Shown: positions 17,157 through 27,393 of the stretch, one piece after another
How positions within the stretch are numbered: the stretch's first letter is position 1
Layout of the letters: every line of letters starts with the position of its first letter
From: an uncultured Paracoccaceae bacterium
GTDB lineage: Bacteria > Pseudomonadota > Alphaproteobacteria > Rhodobacterales > Rhodobacteraceae
DNA length: 64,000 nt
Reading direction: 5' to 3'
Assembly (NCBI GenBank): GCA_947503775.1
Contig: CANNFE010000008.1
Location: 62,001-126,000 of the forward strand
The notes under the pieces: generated by a model
The model's database searches: none
Seen by the model: the letters and a program-made list of their open reading frames with translations, nothing else
What the model was told of the DNA's origin: nothing
Program-made: the position numbers and the translations under genes

Positions 17157-17485
17157 CAGGCCGCTTTCTGGCCGAGCAAGGCGGCGTCGATCAGGATGCG
17201 GCCATCCTCGACCTTGGCCGGGTAGGTGTCGATCCGGCCGTCATCCGGGCCTTGCGCCTCGCCGGTTTCCAGATCGAAGACCCAGTTATGGAGCGGGCAG
17301 GTCACGCGAGTGCCGTGGACGATGCCTTCTTCGAGGGGGCCGCCCTTGTGCGGGCAGGTGTTGGAGGTGGCGAAGATGGTCGCCTCGTCGGTGCGAAAGA
17401 TGGCGATGCAGCCCGCACGGGTCTTGACCTTGCGCGCGCCCCGGATGGGAATATCGCCAAGCGCGCCGATATCGATCCAGCTCAT
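17156..17485 (-). CDS. nirD: Nitrite reductase small subunit (Rieske-type)
   Basis: 109 residues. It partners NirB in assimilatory NADH-dependent reduction of nitrite to ammonium. Here the full Rieske [2Fe-2S] ligand set is present (CPHKGG about 17 residues before CPLHNW), unlike some enterobacterial NirD proteins that have lost it. It overlaps nirB by 4 bp and nasA by 1 bp, so the three are co-translated. Confidence 0.93.
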   Translation of the reverse strand: MSWIDIGALGDIPIRGARKVKTRAGCIAIFRTDEATIFATSNTCPHKGGPLEEGIVHGTRVTCPLHNWVFDLETGEAQGPDDGRIDTYPAKVEDGRILIDAALLGQKAA

Positions 17486-19908
17486 TCCGCGGCCTCCAGC
17501 GTCAGATCGGCGAGAGGCGCGAATTTATGCGCTTCCTCGGCGCGGGCGCGTTCGGCCCAGGGATCTTTTTGGTAGATCGTCTGGCTTAGCTCGAAGGCTG
17601 CAATGAGCCGGGCGCGTTCGGCCTCGTCGGCGAGGCGCTCTTGCACCCAATCGAGGCCGACCTTTGCGATCCATTTATAGGGCCGGTCGAGATATTTGGC
17701 GTTCTCGCGGTAGATCTGGACGAAGGCGATGGTCCACTCCATGGCTTCGGCTTCGGTGGCGACTTTGACCAGCGGCTGGATCTCCCTCAGATCCATGCCC
17801 GCTGCGCCGCCGACGCCGATTTCAAAGGCACTGTCCACGCAGATGATCCCAAGGTCCTTGCACGTGGCTTCGGCGCAATTCCGGGGGCAGCCGGAGACCG
17901 CCATCTTGACCTTGTGCGGCGTCCAGGAGCCCCACAGCTTTTTCTCGAGCCGGACGCCGAGGCCGGTCGAATTCTGGGTGCCGAACCGGCAGTGATCGGT
18001 GCCGACGCAGGTTTTCACGGTGCGCAGGCCCTTGGCATAGGCATGGCCCGAGACAAGCCCGGCGCGGCCCAGATCGGCCCACATGGCGGGCAGGTCTTCT
18101 CCACGAACGCCCAGAAGGTCGATGCGCTGGCCGCCGGTCACCTTGACGGTCGGCACGTTGTATTTGTCGGCGGCATCGGCGATGGCGCGCAGTTCCTGCG
18201 CATTGGTCAGACCGCCCCACATGCGCGGGACGACCGAGAAGGTGCCGTCTTTTTGGATGTTGGCGTGCTTGCGTTCGTTGACGAAGCGCGATTGCGGGTC
18301 GTCCTGATATTCCACCGGCCAGTCGGCGAGCAGGTAGTAGTTGATCGCGGGGCGGCAGACATGGCAGCCATTTGGCGTGGTCCAGCCAAGCTCCTGCCAG
18401 ACGGCGGCTTGGCTTTTGAGCTCGCGCGATTTGATGAGCCGCCGGACATCCTCGTGGGTGAGGTCCGTGCAGCCGCAGACAGGTTGGGCGGTGGGCAGCT
18501 TGAACTCGTCCCCCAGTGTCACAGAAAGAAGCTGCTCCACCAGCCCCGTACAGGTCCCGCAGGACCCGGACGCCTTGGTGGCGCCGCGGACCGCATCGAG
18601 CGATCCGGCGCCATTTTCGATAGCTTGAACGATCTGACCTTTGCACACGCCGTTGCAGCCGCAGATTTCTGCGTCAGCCGGTAAGGCTGCAACGGCCGCC
18701 ATAGGGTCCAGCGCGGCCCCCCCTTGATAGGCAGGCCCGAAGATGAGCGTTTCGCGCATCTCGGTGATGTCGGTCTTGTCCTTGATCAGGCCGTGAAACC
18801 AGCCGCCATCGGCGGTGTCGCCATACATGACCGCGCCGATCACGCGGCTTTCGTGCAGAACGAGGCGCTTATAGACGCCGCGCGCGGGATCGCGAAAGAC
18901 GATGTCCTCCCGGTCCTCGCCTTCGGCGAAATCGCCTGCGGAAAACAGATCGCAGCCGGTGACCTTGAGCTTTGTCGCCGTCTCGCGGTTTTCGAAGGCG
19001 GCGGGGTCTCCCGTCAACGTCGCCGCCGCGACCTTGGCCTGATCGTAGAGCGGGGCGACCAGGCCGAAGATCTGCCCGTCATGTTCGACGCATTCGCCGA
19101 TGGCGAGGATGTCCTCGTCGCTGGTGATCATCTGGTCATCGACATGAATGCCCTTGCCGGTGGCCAAGCCCGCCTCGGCGGCGAGCGCGGTGGCGGGACG
19201 AATGCCGACGGCCATGACCAGCAGATCGCATGGGATCTCGGTGCCGTTCTCCAGCCGCAGGGCCGTGACCTTGCCGTCCCGTCCGAGGATCTCCTTTGAA
19301 TTGGTGGAGACAAGCACATTGATGCCGCGCTGGGCCAGTTCCTTGCGAAGCAGGTAGCCTGCGGCCTCGTCCAGTTGCCGCTCCATCAGGTGGCCCATCA
19401 GATGCACGACAGTGACGTCGATGCCGCGCGCATGCATCCCCGCCGCAGCCTCGAGCCCAAGAAGGCCGCCGCCGATGACAACAGCCTTCTTGCCACCCTG
19501 AAGGGCCATCATCCGCTCGGTATCCTCGAGATCGCGATAGGCGATCACCCCGTCAAGATCGTGGCCGGGAAGGGGGATGATGAAGGGGGTCGACCCGGTG
19601 GCGATGACGAGCTTGTCATAGGGAACATCGCCGCCCGGCGCGCGGACGATCTTGGCGGTGCGGTCGATGCCTTCGACACGTTCGCCGAAGCGGCAGGTGA
19701 CGCCGTGTTCTTCGTAGAACGGAGCATCGTGGGTGACGATCTCTTCGTAGGTCTTCTCTCCGGACAGAACCGGTGAGAGCATGATGCGGTTATAGGTTCC
19801 GCGCGGCTCGGCGTTGAAGAGCGTGATGTCCCAGCCGCCTGCCTCCGAGACATGTTCGACGAGGCGGCCGGCGGCCATGCCTGCGCCGATGATGACGAGT
19901 TTCTTCAT
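17482..19908 (-). CDS. nirB: NADH-dependent assimilatory nitrite reductase, large subunit
   Basis: 808 residues from ATG 19908, which has GGAG eight bases upstream; a GTG at 19917 is in the same frame. Domains in order are an FAD/NAD reductase (KLVIIGAGMAAGRLVEHV, AVVIGGGLLGLEAAAGMH), two BFD-like [2Fe-2S] segments (EICGCNGVCKGQ, GSCGTCTGLVEQ, PVCGCTDLT) and the sulfite/nitrite reductase half domains. The siroheme-[4Fe-4S] ligands are TCVGTDHCRFG and SGCPRNCAE. It converts nitrite to ammonium in the cytoplasm. The gene begins a few bases after the stop of the nrtD remnant. Confidence 0.95.
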   Translation of the reverse strand: MKKLVIIGAGMAAGRLVEHVSEAGGWDITLFNAEPRGTYNRIMLSPVLSGEKTYEEIVTHDAPFYEEHGVTCRFGERVEGIDRTAKIVRAPGGDVPYDKLVIATGSTPFIIPLPGHDLDGVIAYRDLEDTERMMALQGGKKAVVIGGGLLGLEAAAGMHARGIDVTVVHLMGHLMERQLDEAAGYLLRKELAQRGINVLVSTNSKEILGRDGKVTALRLENGTEIPCDLLVMAVGIRPATALAAEAGLATGKGIHVDDQMITSDEDILAIGECVEHDGQIFGLVAPLYDQAKVAAATLTGDPAAFENRETATKLKVTGCDLFSAGDFAEGEDREDIVFRDPARGVYKRLVLHESRVIGAVMYGDTADGGWFHGLIKDKTDITEMRETLIFGPAYQGGAALDPMAAVAALPADAEICGCNGVCKGQIVQAIENGAGSLDAVRGATKASGSCGTCTGLVEQLLSVTLGDEFKLPTAQPVCGCTDLTHEDVRRLIKSRELKSQAAVWQELGWTTPNGCHVCRPAINYYLLADWPVEYQDDPQSRFVNERKHANIQKDGTFSVVPRMWGGLTNAQELRAIADAADKYNVPTVKVTGGQRIDLLGVRGEDLPAMWADLGRAGLVSGHAYAKGLRTVKTCVGTDHCRFGTQNSTGLGVRLEKKLWGSWTPHKVKMAVSGCPRNCAEATCKDLGIICVDSAFEIGVGGAAGMDLREIQPLVKVATEAEAMEWTIAFVQIYRENAKYLDRPYKWIAKVGLDWVQERLADEAERARLIAAFELSQTIYQKDPWAERARAEEAHKFAPLADLTLEAAE

Positions 19909-19913
19909 CTCTT

Positions 19914-20135
19914 TCACTCCGCCGCGATCGCGGTCTGACTGGGTTTCGGTTTGGGAGTTGCGCCGTGTTCATACTCTTCGAGGAAATCGAGCACCTCCTG
20001 CCGGTAGGCGTAGTAGTCCGGATGTTCGAGAAGCGCCTTGCGGGTCCGGGGGCGGGGCAGATCGACCTTGGTGATCTTGCCGATCGTGGCCTGAGGGCCG
20101 TTGGTCATCATGACCACGCGGTCCGCGAGCAGGCG
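19914..20135 (-). pseudogene. nrtD: nrtD remnant: 3' end of nitrate ABC transporter ATPase
   Basis: The frame ending at 19914 reads RLLADRVVMMTNGPQATIGK, then VDLPRPRTRKALLEHPDYYA and EVLDFLEEYEHG. This is the C-terminal part of NrtD/NrtC nitrate ATPases, after the H-loop. Walker A, signature and Walker B are all missing. Immediately upstream, with no gap, the DNA becomes the start of nrtB in another frame. The junction lies within about 20131-20140. The fragment cannot make a working ATPase. Confidence 0.75.
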
Positions 20136-20367
20136 CCCAGAGCGACAGGAAGCCGATGATGGCGACCAGAGGGACACCCAGAAGACGCCAGATCTCGCCC
20201 AGCTGCGCCTTGGGATTGTCGCCCGCGGCGGCCTTGAAGACCGGGGTGAGCCATCCCAGACCGAGGACGGTGAACCATTTGTCGGCCTTGTTGATGCGGG
20301 TGAACCAGACGGCGCGGCGCGCTTCGCGGGCCTGATCGTCGAGGATATTGGGATCTATTGCGGTCAT
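20136..20367 (-). pseudogene. nrtB: nrtB remnant: 5' end of nitrate ABC transporter permease
   Basis: From ATG 20367 the frame reads MTAIDPNILDDQAREARRAV, then ADKWFTVLGLGWLTPVFKAA and GVPLVAIIGFLSLWAP, the N terminus and first membrane helix of NrtB. After about 77 residues it runs out of frame into nrtD-derived sequence and stops at 19969. The other membrane helices are missing. An internal deletion of roughly 1.4-1.5 kb (estimated from usual nrtB and nrtD lengths) that fused nrtB to nrtD explains the structure. It starts 78 bp after nrtA. Confidence 0.75.
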
Positions 20368-20445
20368 GGGATGTCCTGCCTGTGATGCACGTCCTGCGGT
20401 TCATCCGGGCCGCCTGCGGGAGGGCAGGCAGCCCGGGCGCACTCG

Positions 20446-21810
20446 TTAGCCCTGAACTTCGGAGCCGACGATGATCTGCTCGCCCTTCAGTCCGATCGGC
20501 AGACTGTCGAGGTAGGCATTGGGGGCGCGACCGTCATAGGGGATGCCGTCGATGATATCCTCGGACGGCGTGGCGGCCTTGTAGCCGTCGCTGTCCCAGG
20601 GGAAGTCGGCTTCGTTGGCGAGCCCTTCGTCGACCAGAAGACGCGCGGCTTCGAGGTAGATCTCGGGCTTGTAGACGTCGCGGGCGACCTCGTCATACCA
20701 GGCATCGGTTTTCGGCTCGGCGATCTGGCCCCAGCGGCGCATCTGCGTGAGATACCAGACGGCGTCCGAATAGAAGGGATAGGTCGCGTTGTAGCGGAAG
20801 AAGACGTTGAAGTCCGGCACTTCGCGGATGTCGCCCTTTTCGTATTCGAACGTGCCGGTCATGGAGTTGGCGATCACCTCGGCATCGGCGCCCACATATT
20901 CGGGCCGGGCCAGCATCTCGACCGCGGCCATCCGGTTGGCGTTGTCATTCTCATCGAGCCAGATCGCAGCGCGGATCAGGGCCTTGGTCACGGCAAGCGT
21001 CGTGTTCGGATATTGCTCGGCGAAGTCGGCGGTGATGCCGAAGACCTTTTCGGGGTTGTTCTTCCAGATCTGGTAATCGGTGATGACCGGCACCCCGATC
21101 CCCTTGAAGACCGCCTGCTGGTTCCACGGCTCGCCCACGCAGTAGCCATGGATCGTGCCTGCCTCGAGCGTGGCGGGCATCTGCGGCGGGGGTGTCACCG
21201 AGAGCAGGACATCGGCGCCGATCTGGCCGGTGATGTCCTGAGGGCTGTAAAAGCCCGGATGGAGACCGCCGGCGGCAAGCCAGTAGCGCAGTTCGTAATT
21301 GTGGGTCGAGACCGGGAAGACCATGCCCATGTTGAAGGACTTGCCTTCGGAATTGAACTGCTCGACCACGGGAGCGAGCGCCTCGGCCGAAATCGGGTGC
21401 TGCGGGCGGCCATCGTCCATCGTGGGGATATTCGGCTTCATCATCTCCCAGACCTCGTTGGAGACGGTGATGCCGTTGCCGTTCAGATCCATGGAGAAGG
21501 GCGTGATGATATGCGCCTCGGTGCCAAAACCGATCGTGGCCGCCAAGGGTTGTCCGGCAAGCATGTGCGCGCCGTCGAGTTGTCCGTCGATGACGCCGTC
21601 GAGCAGGACTTTCCAGTTAGCCTGCGCTTCCAGCGTCACGAAAAGACCCTCGTCGAGGAAGTAGCCCTGTTCATAGGCAACCGCGAGCGGCGCCATATCG
21701 GTGAGTTTGATGAAGCCGAAGGTCAGCTCGTCTTTTTCGAGATCGAGCATCTGCGCCGGCGCGCTGGTGGCTGTCAGGACCGCGACTGCGGCGCTCATTA
21801 GATGTTTCAT
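20446..21810 (-). CDS. nrtA: Nitrate ABC transporter substrate-binding protein
   Basis: 454 residues from ATG 21810, preceded by AGGGGGA. The signal peptide [20 protein letters not shown] is Sec-type, without a twin-arginine motif or a lipobox cysteine. The body has the NrtA/CmpA motifs [33 protein letters not shown] and [15 protein letters not shown]. It would bind periplasmic nitrate for an ABC importer. Its permease and ATPase genes downstream are reduced to a fused remnant, so unless another NrtBD set exists it has no visible partner. A leader attenuator stands upstream. Confidence 0.9.
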   Translation of the reverse strand: MKHLMSAAVAVLTATSAPAQMLDLEKDELTFGFIKLTDMAPLAVAYEQGYFLDEGLFVTLEAQANWKVLLDGVIDGQLDGAHMLAGQPLAATIGFGTEAHIITPFSMDLNGNGITVSNEVWEMMKPNIPTMDDGRPQHPISAEALAPVVEQFNSEGKSFNMGMVFPVSTHNYELRYWLAAGGLHPGFYSPQDITGQIGADVLLSVTPPPQMPATLEAGTIHGYCVGEPWNQQAVFKGIGVPVITDYQIWKNNPEKVFGITADFAEQYPNTTLAVTKALIRAAIWLDENDNANRMAAVEMLARPEYVGADAEVIANSMTGTFEYEKGDIREVPDFNVFFRYNATYPFYSDAVWYLTQMRRWGQIAEPKTDAWYDEVARDVYKPEIYLEAARLLVDEGLANEADFPWDSDGYKAATPSEDIIDGIPYDGRAPNAYLDSLPIGLKGEQIIVGSEVQG

Positions 21811-21849
21811 CGGGACTGTTCCCCCTGGCTGGATCTTGCATTCACGCAA

Positions 21850-21917
21850 CAACAAAAAGGCCGCCTGACCCCTCTCGCGCATGGACAGCGCTGAGATCGG
21901 TCGAGCAGCCTTGCTCG
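21850..21917 (-). promoter_or_regulatory. NasT (ANTAR)-type antitermination leader of nrtA
   Basis: Read on the minus strand, CGAGC-AAGGCT-GCTCG (21917-21902) is a hairpin with a six-base loop having A at position 1 and G at position 4, the rule for RNA targets of ANTAR proteins. Its 3' side overlaps the 5' arm of an intrinsic terminator: GGCTGCTCGACC (21910-21899) pairs with GGTCAGGCGGCC (21870-21859), followed by TTTTTGTT. The two structures are mutually exclusive. NasT, encoded just upstream, would stabilise the hexaloop hairpin and let transcription pass. A possible first hairpin (CCC-ATCACA-GGG, just upstream) lacks the G at position 4. Confidence 0.72.
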
Positions 21918-22070
21918 GTTTGCCCTGTGATGGGTTTGGAATGGAGAACGCCGTTGCTCTCTGATCTGAGCTTTGGATGGGGTGCCGTGAGACGCAAGTG
22001 TTTCGGCGGTTCCTGGGTCTGAGTTTCTGCGACGCGGCATCACTCAGAGCAGGGAATGCCCGAATTTTGG

Positions 22071-23249
22071 TCAGTCTTGCGCGGTTGGATCAAAAACTTG
22101 GCCGTCGAAGAACCGGTTTTCCGCCAGGATGAGGCGTCCGCTTTGCGTGGCAACGGCTGTGCCTTCGGCGATTCCGCCTTCGATCTTCTCGGATGCGCCA
22201 GGCAGGATCGCGCCTGATGTGGCCAGCGCGCGGCGATAGATATCGGTGCGGAACGCAGCGCGCGCGGGATCGCCCACGCCGCCACGGTCCAGTCCAAGCC
22301 GGGCGGCCATCTGGCGGGCGATCCAAGCGCCCTGGCTTTTCCAGGGGAAGTTCGCGGCGCCCTTGTGGAACTCGACAAAGCCGGGGCAGTCGCGCGTGTC
22401 GCCGCGCGCGTTGATCATCAAGCGGCCGGTCAGGGCCCGGTCGATGATATGCGGATCCAGATCGAGATAGTCCGGGCGGGCGAGCATCTCTGCCGCTGTC
22501 GTCTCGGCGCCGCCCGTACCGAGCCAGCGGCAGGCTTTCCAGACCGCGCGCATCAGGCGGCCGGTGAGATCGGGCTCGGCCCGGGCCCAGTCGGTGCGCA
22601 CGGCCAGCACCTTTTCAGGGGCGGCCGACCAGATCGCGCGACCGGGAAGCAGCAGCTCGCCCGTGCCAGCCTCGACGCTTTTGGAGCCCCAGGGTTCGCC
22701 GACGCAAAAGGCGTCGATCTCGTCGGCGGCCAGCGCATCGGCCATCAAGGGAGGCGGGACGGTCTTGATCTCGACCCCCTGAGGGGCGGGCAGGCCGGAG
22801 GCGGAGAGCCAGTAATAGAGCAATTCGGCCTGCATCGAGAACGGGAAGGGCACGCCGATCCTGAGCCGCCCCTTGGAGGCGGCTATGATGGCCTTGCCCG
22901 CCCGCGCGGGATCGCTGAAGTCGAACTCATATCCCGATGTGGCCATTGCTTGCGCGAGAGGACGGCTGACGCCGACGACCGTTCCGTTCACCGACAGCAC
23001 CATCAGAGCGGAGATCGGCGAGGCGACCCCGCCCAGCCCGAGGGCCATCGCCACCGGAACCGGCGAGAGCAGATGCGCGGCCTCGACGCTGCCGAAGGCC
23101 AGCATATCGCGCAGCGACGACCAAGAGGGCGCGCGCACCAGATCGAAGGCGAGGCCTTCCTCGCGGGCGAAGCCCATCTCCTCGGCCGCTATGATCGGAG
23201 CGGCGTCGGTGAGGGGAATGAAGGCGATGGACAGCCGCGTGACCGTCAT
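22071..23249 (-). CDS. nasS: NasS nitrate sensor
   Basis: 392 residues, NrtA-like but without a signal peptide (it begins [20 protein letters not shown]), so it is cytoplasmic. Motifs shared with nitrate-binding proteins include [16 protein letters not shown] and [16 protein letters not shown]. In characterised systems NasS binds NasT without nitrate and releases it when nitrate binds, freeing NasT for antitermination. The gene overlaps nasT by 4 bp, which supports a stoichiometric pair. It could be misread as a second transporter binding protein; the missing export signal argues against that. Confidence 0.9.
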   Translation of the reverse strand: MTVTRLSIAFIPLTDAAPIIAAEEMGFAREEGLAFDLVRAPSWSSLRDMLAFGSVEAAHLLSPVPVAMALGLGGVASPISALMVLSVNGTVVGVSRPLAQAMATSGYEFDFSDPARAGKAIIAASKGRLRIGVPFPFSMQAELLYYWLSASGLPAPQGVEIKTVPPPLMADALAADEIDAFCVGEPWGSKSVEAGTGELLLPGRAIWSAAPEKVLAVRTDWARAEPDLTGRLMRAVWKACRWLGTGGAETTAAEMLARPDYLDLDPHIIDRALTGRLMINARGDTRDCPGFVEFHKGAANFPWKSQGAWIARQMAARLGLDRGGVGDPARAAFRTDIYRRALATSGAILPGASEKIEGGIAEGTAVATQSGRLILAENRFFDGQVFDPTAQD

Positions 23250-23830
23250 GAGAGCAACTCGGCCGCGGTCACGAGGGCGGCGGCGATTTCGGGGATCTTC
23301 TTGCCCTTGTCCATCGCCGATTTGCGCAGGATCGCATAGGCTTCATCCTCGCCGATCCCGCGGACTTTCATTAAAAGCCCCTTGGCGCGGTCGATCACCT
23401 TGCGTTCTTCGAGGGCGCGTTTCGTTTCGGCCAGCTCTTCGCGCATTCGTCGGAACATGTTGAACCGGGTGATCGCCGCAGAGATCACGGGTTTGAGCCG
23501 GTCCGGGCGCAGATCATCCACGACATAAGCGGACACGCCCGCCTCGATGGCCGCCTTAGTCAGACTGTCGTCGCTTTGATCGACGAACATCGCAACGGGG
23601 CGTTCCAGCGGGGAGGAGGCAAGGGTGAGTTCTTCGAGCATGTCGCGGGTGGGATTCGTCAGATCGACGATGACGACATCTGGCGACAGCTCTGAGATGC
23701 GGCGGGGCAGGCTGGACACCTCGGAGATGACGTGGATATCGTTGTCGCCCGCTTCGCGCAGGCTGTCGACGATCATGAGGGCGCGGTCACGATCGGGCTC
23801 GACGACTATGATCGAAAGTCTGTCCGGCAT
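23246..23830 (-). CDS. nasT: NasT ANTAR-domain antiterminator
   Basis: 194 residues. Residues 1-120 form a receiver-like domain (LSIIVVEPDRDRALMIVDSL, with Asp56 in VIVDLTNP). Residues about 125-194 are the ANTAR RNA-binding domain, with the signature VIDRAKGLLMKVRGIGEDEA and Y-x-x-L/M spacing. NasT prevents termination in leaders of nitrate-assimilation operons. The nrtA leader in this window has a matching hairpin. It is the promoter-proximal gene of nasT-nasS. Confidence 0.93.
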   Translation of the reverse strand: MPDRLSIIVVEPDRDRALMIVDSLREAGDNDIHVISEVSSLPRRISELSPDVVIVDLTNPTRDMLEELTLASSPLERPVAMFVDQSDDSLTKAAIEAGVSAYVVDDLRPDRLKPVISAAITRFNMFRRMREELAETKRALEERKVIDRAKGLLMKVRGIGEDEAYAILRKSAMDKGKKIPEIAAALVTAAELLS

Positions 23831-23942
23831 CCCCCGATCATGAGTTCATTTTGCGGTTGCAGCAATTATTTTCTGCGCGGCAGAGAATGAAGGGTTCTGC
23901 TTTTGGTCCGGTGGCGGGCCGTGGTGAGGGCCTGCTGGTCGA

Positions 23943-24111
23943 TTATGCCGTGCGGGGGGCGCCCGCGATCTGGAGGCGGCGTTTATAGTCGTCCGAAATG
24001 CCATCGAATTTGGCGTTGTGGCCGCAACATCCTGCCGCTTGGGACCCGCTTTGAGCCTGTATTGCTTGCGGTGTCATGTCCCTGGTGACTAGAGCTTCAA
24101 GGGGCTGATTG

Positions 24112-24122
<11 letters not shown>
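23943..24122 (-). pseudogene. Probable 5' fragment of a cation-efflux (CDF) transporter gene
   Basis: A 59-codon frame from ATG 24122 contains AAGCCGHNAKFDGISDDYKR followed by RL. This resembles the cytoplasmic N terminus of CDF-type cation transporters (Cys-Cys-Gly-His, then an FDG...YKR-L segment just before the first membrane helix). Directly after that point (about 23970) the similarity ends and a stop follows; no membrane helix is present. I read it as the stub of a deleted efflux gene. It could instead be an intact small cysteine-containing protein; the call rests on one short segment. Confidence 0.4.
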
Positions 24123-24811
<689 letters not shown>

Positions 24812-24823
24812 GAAAGAATAAGA

Positions 24824-25024
24824 ATGACCGAAGAAATAAAGCCGGGCATGGTGGTTGTCCTTAAGTCCGGCTCGCCCGACATGACGGTCGAAGCCGTCAG
24901 CCCGACGGAAAAAGGCCCGAAGGCCGAATGTGTCATGTATGTGCGAACGGGATCGACGCCGGTCATCCCGGCGGAGTTGAGAAGGTTTGAGATTGCATGC
25001 GTAGCCCTGAGGCCGAAGAGATGA
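24824..25024 (+). CDS. Small DUF2158 (YodC-like) protein
   Basis: 66 residues. The N-terminal [20 protein letters not shown] matches the DUF2158 pattern (normally F-K-x-G-D-V-V-x-L-K-S-G-G-P-x-M-T-V), a small SH3-like beta fold. The C-terminal part differs from the standard family. Its stop overlaps the nuoC start as ATGA, so it is co-translated between nuoB and nuoC. Function is unknown; a role in complex I assembly is possible only by position. Confidence 0.65.
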   Translation: MTEEIKPGMVVVLKSGSPDMTVEAVSPTEKGPKAECVMYVRTGSTPVIPAELRRFEIACVALRPKR

Positions 25025-25629
25025 CAGAAGCGTTGCAGGAACTTGGCGGCCATATCGAGCTCAAGCGGCCCGACTGCGTGCTCTCTTGGGAGATTGCCCA
25101 TGACGAGCTGACGGTCGATGTGGCGCTGGCCTCTCTGACCGGGTTCGTGGAGTTCCTGAAGACCGACCAGACCTGCCGGTTTTCGACGCTGATCGATATC
25201 ACGGCCGTCGATTATCCCGCGCGAGCCAAGCGCTTCGATGTGATCTATCACTTCCTGAGCATGTATCAGAACCAGCGGATCCGTCTGCGCGTGCAAGTGC
25301 GCGAGGACGAGATGGTGCCGTCGATCCTCGAGATCCACCCCTCGGCCAACTGGTTTGAACGTGAGATCTTTGACATGTTCGGTCTGATCTTCTCGGGTCA
25401 TCCGGATCTGCGGCGGCTGCTGACCGATTACGGGTTCAGGGGGCATCCGCTGCGCAAGGACTTTCCGACGACGGGCTATACCGAGGTCCGCTATGACGAG
25501 GGGCTCAAGCGCGTCGTCTACGAGCCGGTCGATCTGGTTCAGGAATACCGGCAGTTCGATTTCATGAGCCCCTGGGAGGGGGCTGAATACATCCTGCCGG
25601 GTGATGAGAAGACGGAGGAGACGGCGTGA
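25021..25629 (+). CDS. nuoC: NADH-quinone oxidoreductase subunit C
   Basis: 202 residues from ATG 25021, with GAGG eight bases upstream and an ATGA overlap with the DUF2158 gene; an earlier ATG at 24997 is less likely. The 30-kDa subunit signature is clear: [20 protein letters not shown], then [20 protein letters not shown] and [14 protein letters not shown]. It is a peripheral-arm structural subunit, separate from NuoD here (not fused). Confidence 0.95.
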   Translation: MTEALQELGGHIELKRPDCVLSWEIAHDELTVDVALASLTGFVEFLKTDQTCRFSTLIDITAVDYPARAKRFDVIYHFLSMYQNQRIRLRVQVREDEMVPSILEIHPSANWFEREIFDMFGLIFSGHPDLRRLLTDYGFRGHPLRKDFPTTGYTEVRYDEGLKRVVYEPVDLVQEYRQFDFMSPWEGAEYILPGDEKTEETA

Positions 25630-26000
25630 TAGCTGACATCATGATCACTCTTGCCAGCTCGACAGAAGGTGCCCTTTACATGGCGCTTTATGTTGCGGGG
25701 ATTTTCGCCTTCTCGTGTTCCAAAGGCTATCACTGGCAGCCAAGAGCCGCCTTTGCGGGTCTTGCTGTGTTAACGGCGGTCTTCGCAGGTTTGCGCGGAT
25801 ATGGTTGGATCGCGGGTTGGAACACCCTGATGCCAACAGCAGAACACTACGCTTCGAGCGGTTCAACCGCTTTGACACTGCATATCTTGGTTCCTGTCGC
25901 TCTACTGGCAGTCAGTGCGAGTGCCGGTTGGATTACAGGCTATGCGATGGGTCGAAGCGACGAGCGGCATTCAATAAAAGCGGACGTGAGGAGTACCTGA
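25626..26000 (+). CDS. Small membrane protein between nuoC and nuoD
   Basis: About 124 residues if GTG 25626 is used (GTGA overlap with the nuoC stop) or 119 from ATG 25641. Three hydrophobic helices are visible ([49 protein letters not shown]). It matches no family I know. The stretch is somewhat less GC-rich than the nuo genes around it. It probably co-transcribes with nuo; a function in complex I is not established. Confidence 0.55.
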   Translation: MIADIMITLASSTEGALYMALYVAGIFAFSCSKGYHWQPRAAFAGLAVLTAVFAGLRGYGWIAGWNTLMPTAEHYASSGSTALTLHILVPVALLAVSASAGWITGYAMGRSDERHSIKADVRST

Positions 26001-26001
26001 C

Positions 26002-27225
26002 ATGGACGGCAACCCGACCCCGCGCGGATATGAGGATGCTCTGACCGGCGAGCAGACGATCCGGAATTTCAACATCAACTTCGGGCCGCAGCACCCCGCA
26101 GCGCATGGGGTTTTGCGTCTGGTGCTTGAGCTGGACGGTGAGATCGTGGAGCGCTGCGATCCGCATATCGGACTGCTTCACCGCGGCACCGAAAAGCTGA
26201 TGGAGAGCCGGACCTACCTGCAGAACCTGCCTTATCTGGACCGCCTCGATTACGTGGCGCCGATGAATCAGGAGCATGCCTTCTGTCTGGCCATCGAAAA
26301 GCTGACGGGGACCGAGGTGCCGCGACGGGCGCAGCTGATCCGGGTGCTCTTCTGCGAAATCGGGCGGATCCTGAGCCATATCCTGAACGTGACGACGCAG
26401 GCAATGGATGTGGGCGCGCTGACGCCGCCGCTTTGGGGGTTCGAAGAGCGCGAAAAGCTCATGGTTTTCTATGAACGGGCGTGCGGTGCGCGGCTGCATG
26501 CGAATTACTTCCGCCCCGGCGGCGTGCATCAGGATCTGCCGCCTGAGTTGATCGAGGATATCGACACATGGGCGGACGACTTTCCGCAAGTTCTGGATGA
26601 TATCGAGGGGCTGCTGACCGAGAACCGGATCTTCAAACAGCGCAATGCCGATATCGGGATCGTCAGCGAGGACGAGATTCTCGACTGGGGCTTTTCGGGT
26701 GTGATGGTGCGTGGCAGCGGACTGGCCTGGGACCTCCGGCGGGCGCAGCCCTATGAGTGCTACGACGAGTTCGAGTTCCAGATCCCGGTCGGCAAGAACG
26801 GCGACTGCTATGACCGTTATCTGTGCCGGATGGCCGAGATGCGGGAATCGACGAACATCATCAAGCAGGCTTGTGCCAAGCTGCGCGAGACGCCGGGCGA
26901 TGTGCTGGCGCGCGGGAAGATGACGCCGCCGACGCGGGGCGAGATGAAGACCTCGATGGAGGCGCTGATCCATCACTTCAAGCTCTATACCGAGGGCTTT
27001 CACGTGCCCGAAGGTGAGGTCTATGCCGCCGTCGAAGCGCCCAAGGGCGAATTTGGCGTGTTCCTGGTCGCAGATGGCACGAACAAGCCCTACCGCGTGA
27101 AGCTGCGGGCGCCGGGATACCTGCATTTGCAGGCGATGGACCATGTCTGCAAGGGTCATCAGCTGGCGGATGTCTCGGCGATCATCGGGACGATGGATGT
27201 CGTCTTTGGCGAGATCGATCGGTGA
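26002..27225 (+). CDS. nuoD: NADH-quinone oxidoreductase subunit D
   Basis: 407 residues, the 49-kDa subunit, which forms the quinone site with NuoB. Motifs include [33 protein letters not shown], and [15 protein letters not shown], followed by [20 protein letters not shown]. The conserved histidine of QHPAAHG, expected to face quinone, is present. Its start lies 1 bp after the small membrane protein's stop. Confidence 0.96.
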   Translation: MDGNPTPRGYEDALTGEQTIRNFNINFGPQHPAAHGVLRLVLELDGEIVERCDPHIGLLHRGTEKLMESRTYLQNLPYLDRLDYVAPMNQEHAFCLAIEKLTGTEVPRRAQLIRVLFCEIGRILSHILNVTTQAMDVGALTPPLWGFEEREKLMVFYERACGARLHANYFRPGGVHQDLPPELIEDIDTWADDFPQVLDDIEGLLTENRIFKQRNADIGIVSEDEILDWGFSGVMVRGSGLAWDLRRAQPYECYDEFEFQIPVGKNGDCYDRYLCRMAEMRESTNIIKQACAKLRETPGDVLARGKMTPPTRGEMKTSMEALIHHFKLYTEGFHVPEGEVYAAVEAPKGEFGVFLVADGTNKPYRVKLRAPGYLHLQAMDHVCKGHQLADVSAIIGTMDVVFGEIDR

Positions 27226-27235
27226 GATATCGGGC

Positions 27236-27391
27236 GTGACGCTAACGCTTGACCTTTGGCTGATCCTGACTGGAGCGGTGTGCGGCGGACTTGCCGCGGC
27301 TGTTGCGCGAGGGCGGAGCAGGCTTGTGAAAGCAGCCGTTGTCGGGGCCGTCGTGGCCGTGTTGATGTCGGTTGCTCGCGCGGCTTTCTGA
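27236..27391 (+). CDS. 51-residue putative membrane protein after nuoD
   Basis: A GTG-initiated frame 10 bp after nuoD reads VTLTLDLWLILTGAVCGGLA and continues with a second hydrophobic segment KAAVVGAVVAVLMSVARA. Two short helices separated by a basic turn give a hairpin topology. The stop is 2 bp before the next small gene. No homologue is recognised and the ribosome-binding site is weak, so it may not be translated. Confidence 0.4.
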   Translation: MTLTLDLWLILTGAVCGGLAAAVARGRSRLVKAAVVGAVVAVLMSVARAAF

Positions 27392-27393
27392 GG

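Noticed and set aside
21924-21940. First ANTAR hexaloop hairpin (CCC-ATCACA-GGG) in the nrtA leader
   Set aside because: Only a three-base stem and no G at loop position 4, so it is mentioned but not annotated as a target.
22071-23249. Second periplasmic nitrate-binding protein of a transporter
   Set aside because: No signal peptide and a 4-bp overlap with nasT; the NasS sensor role fits better.
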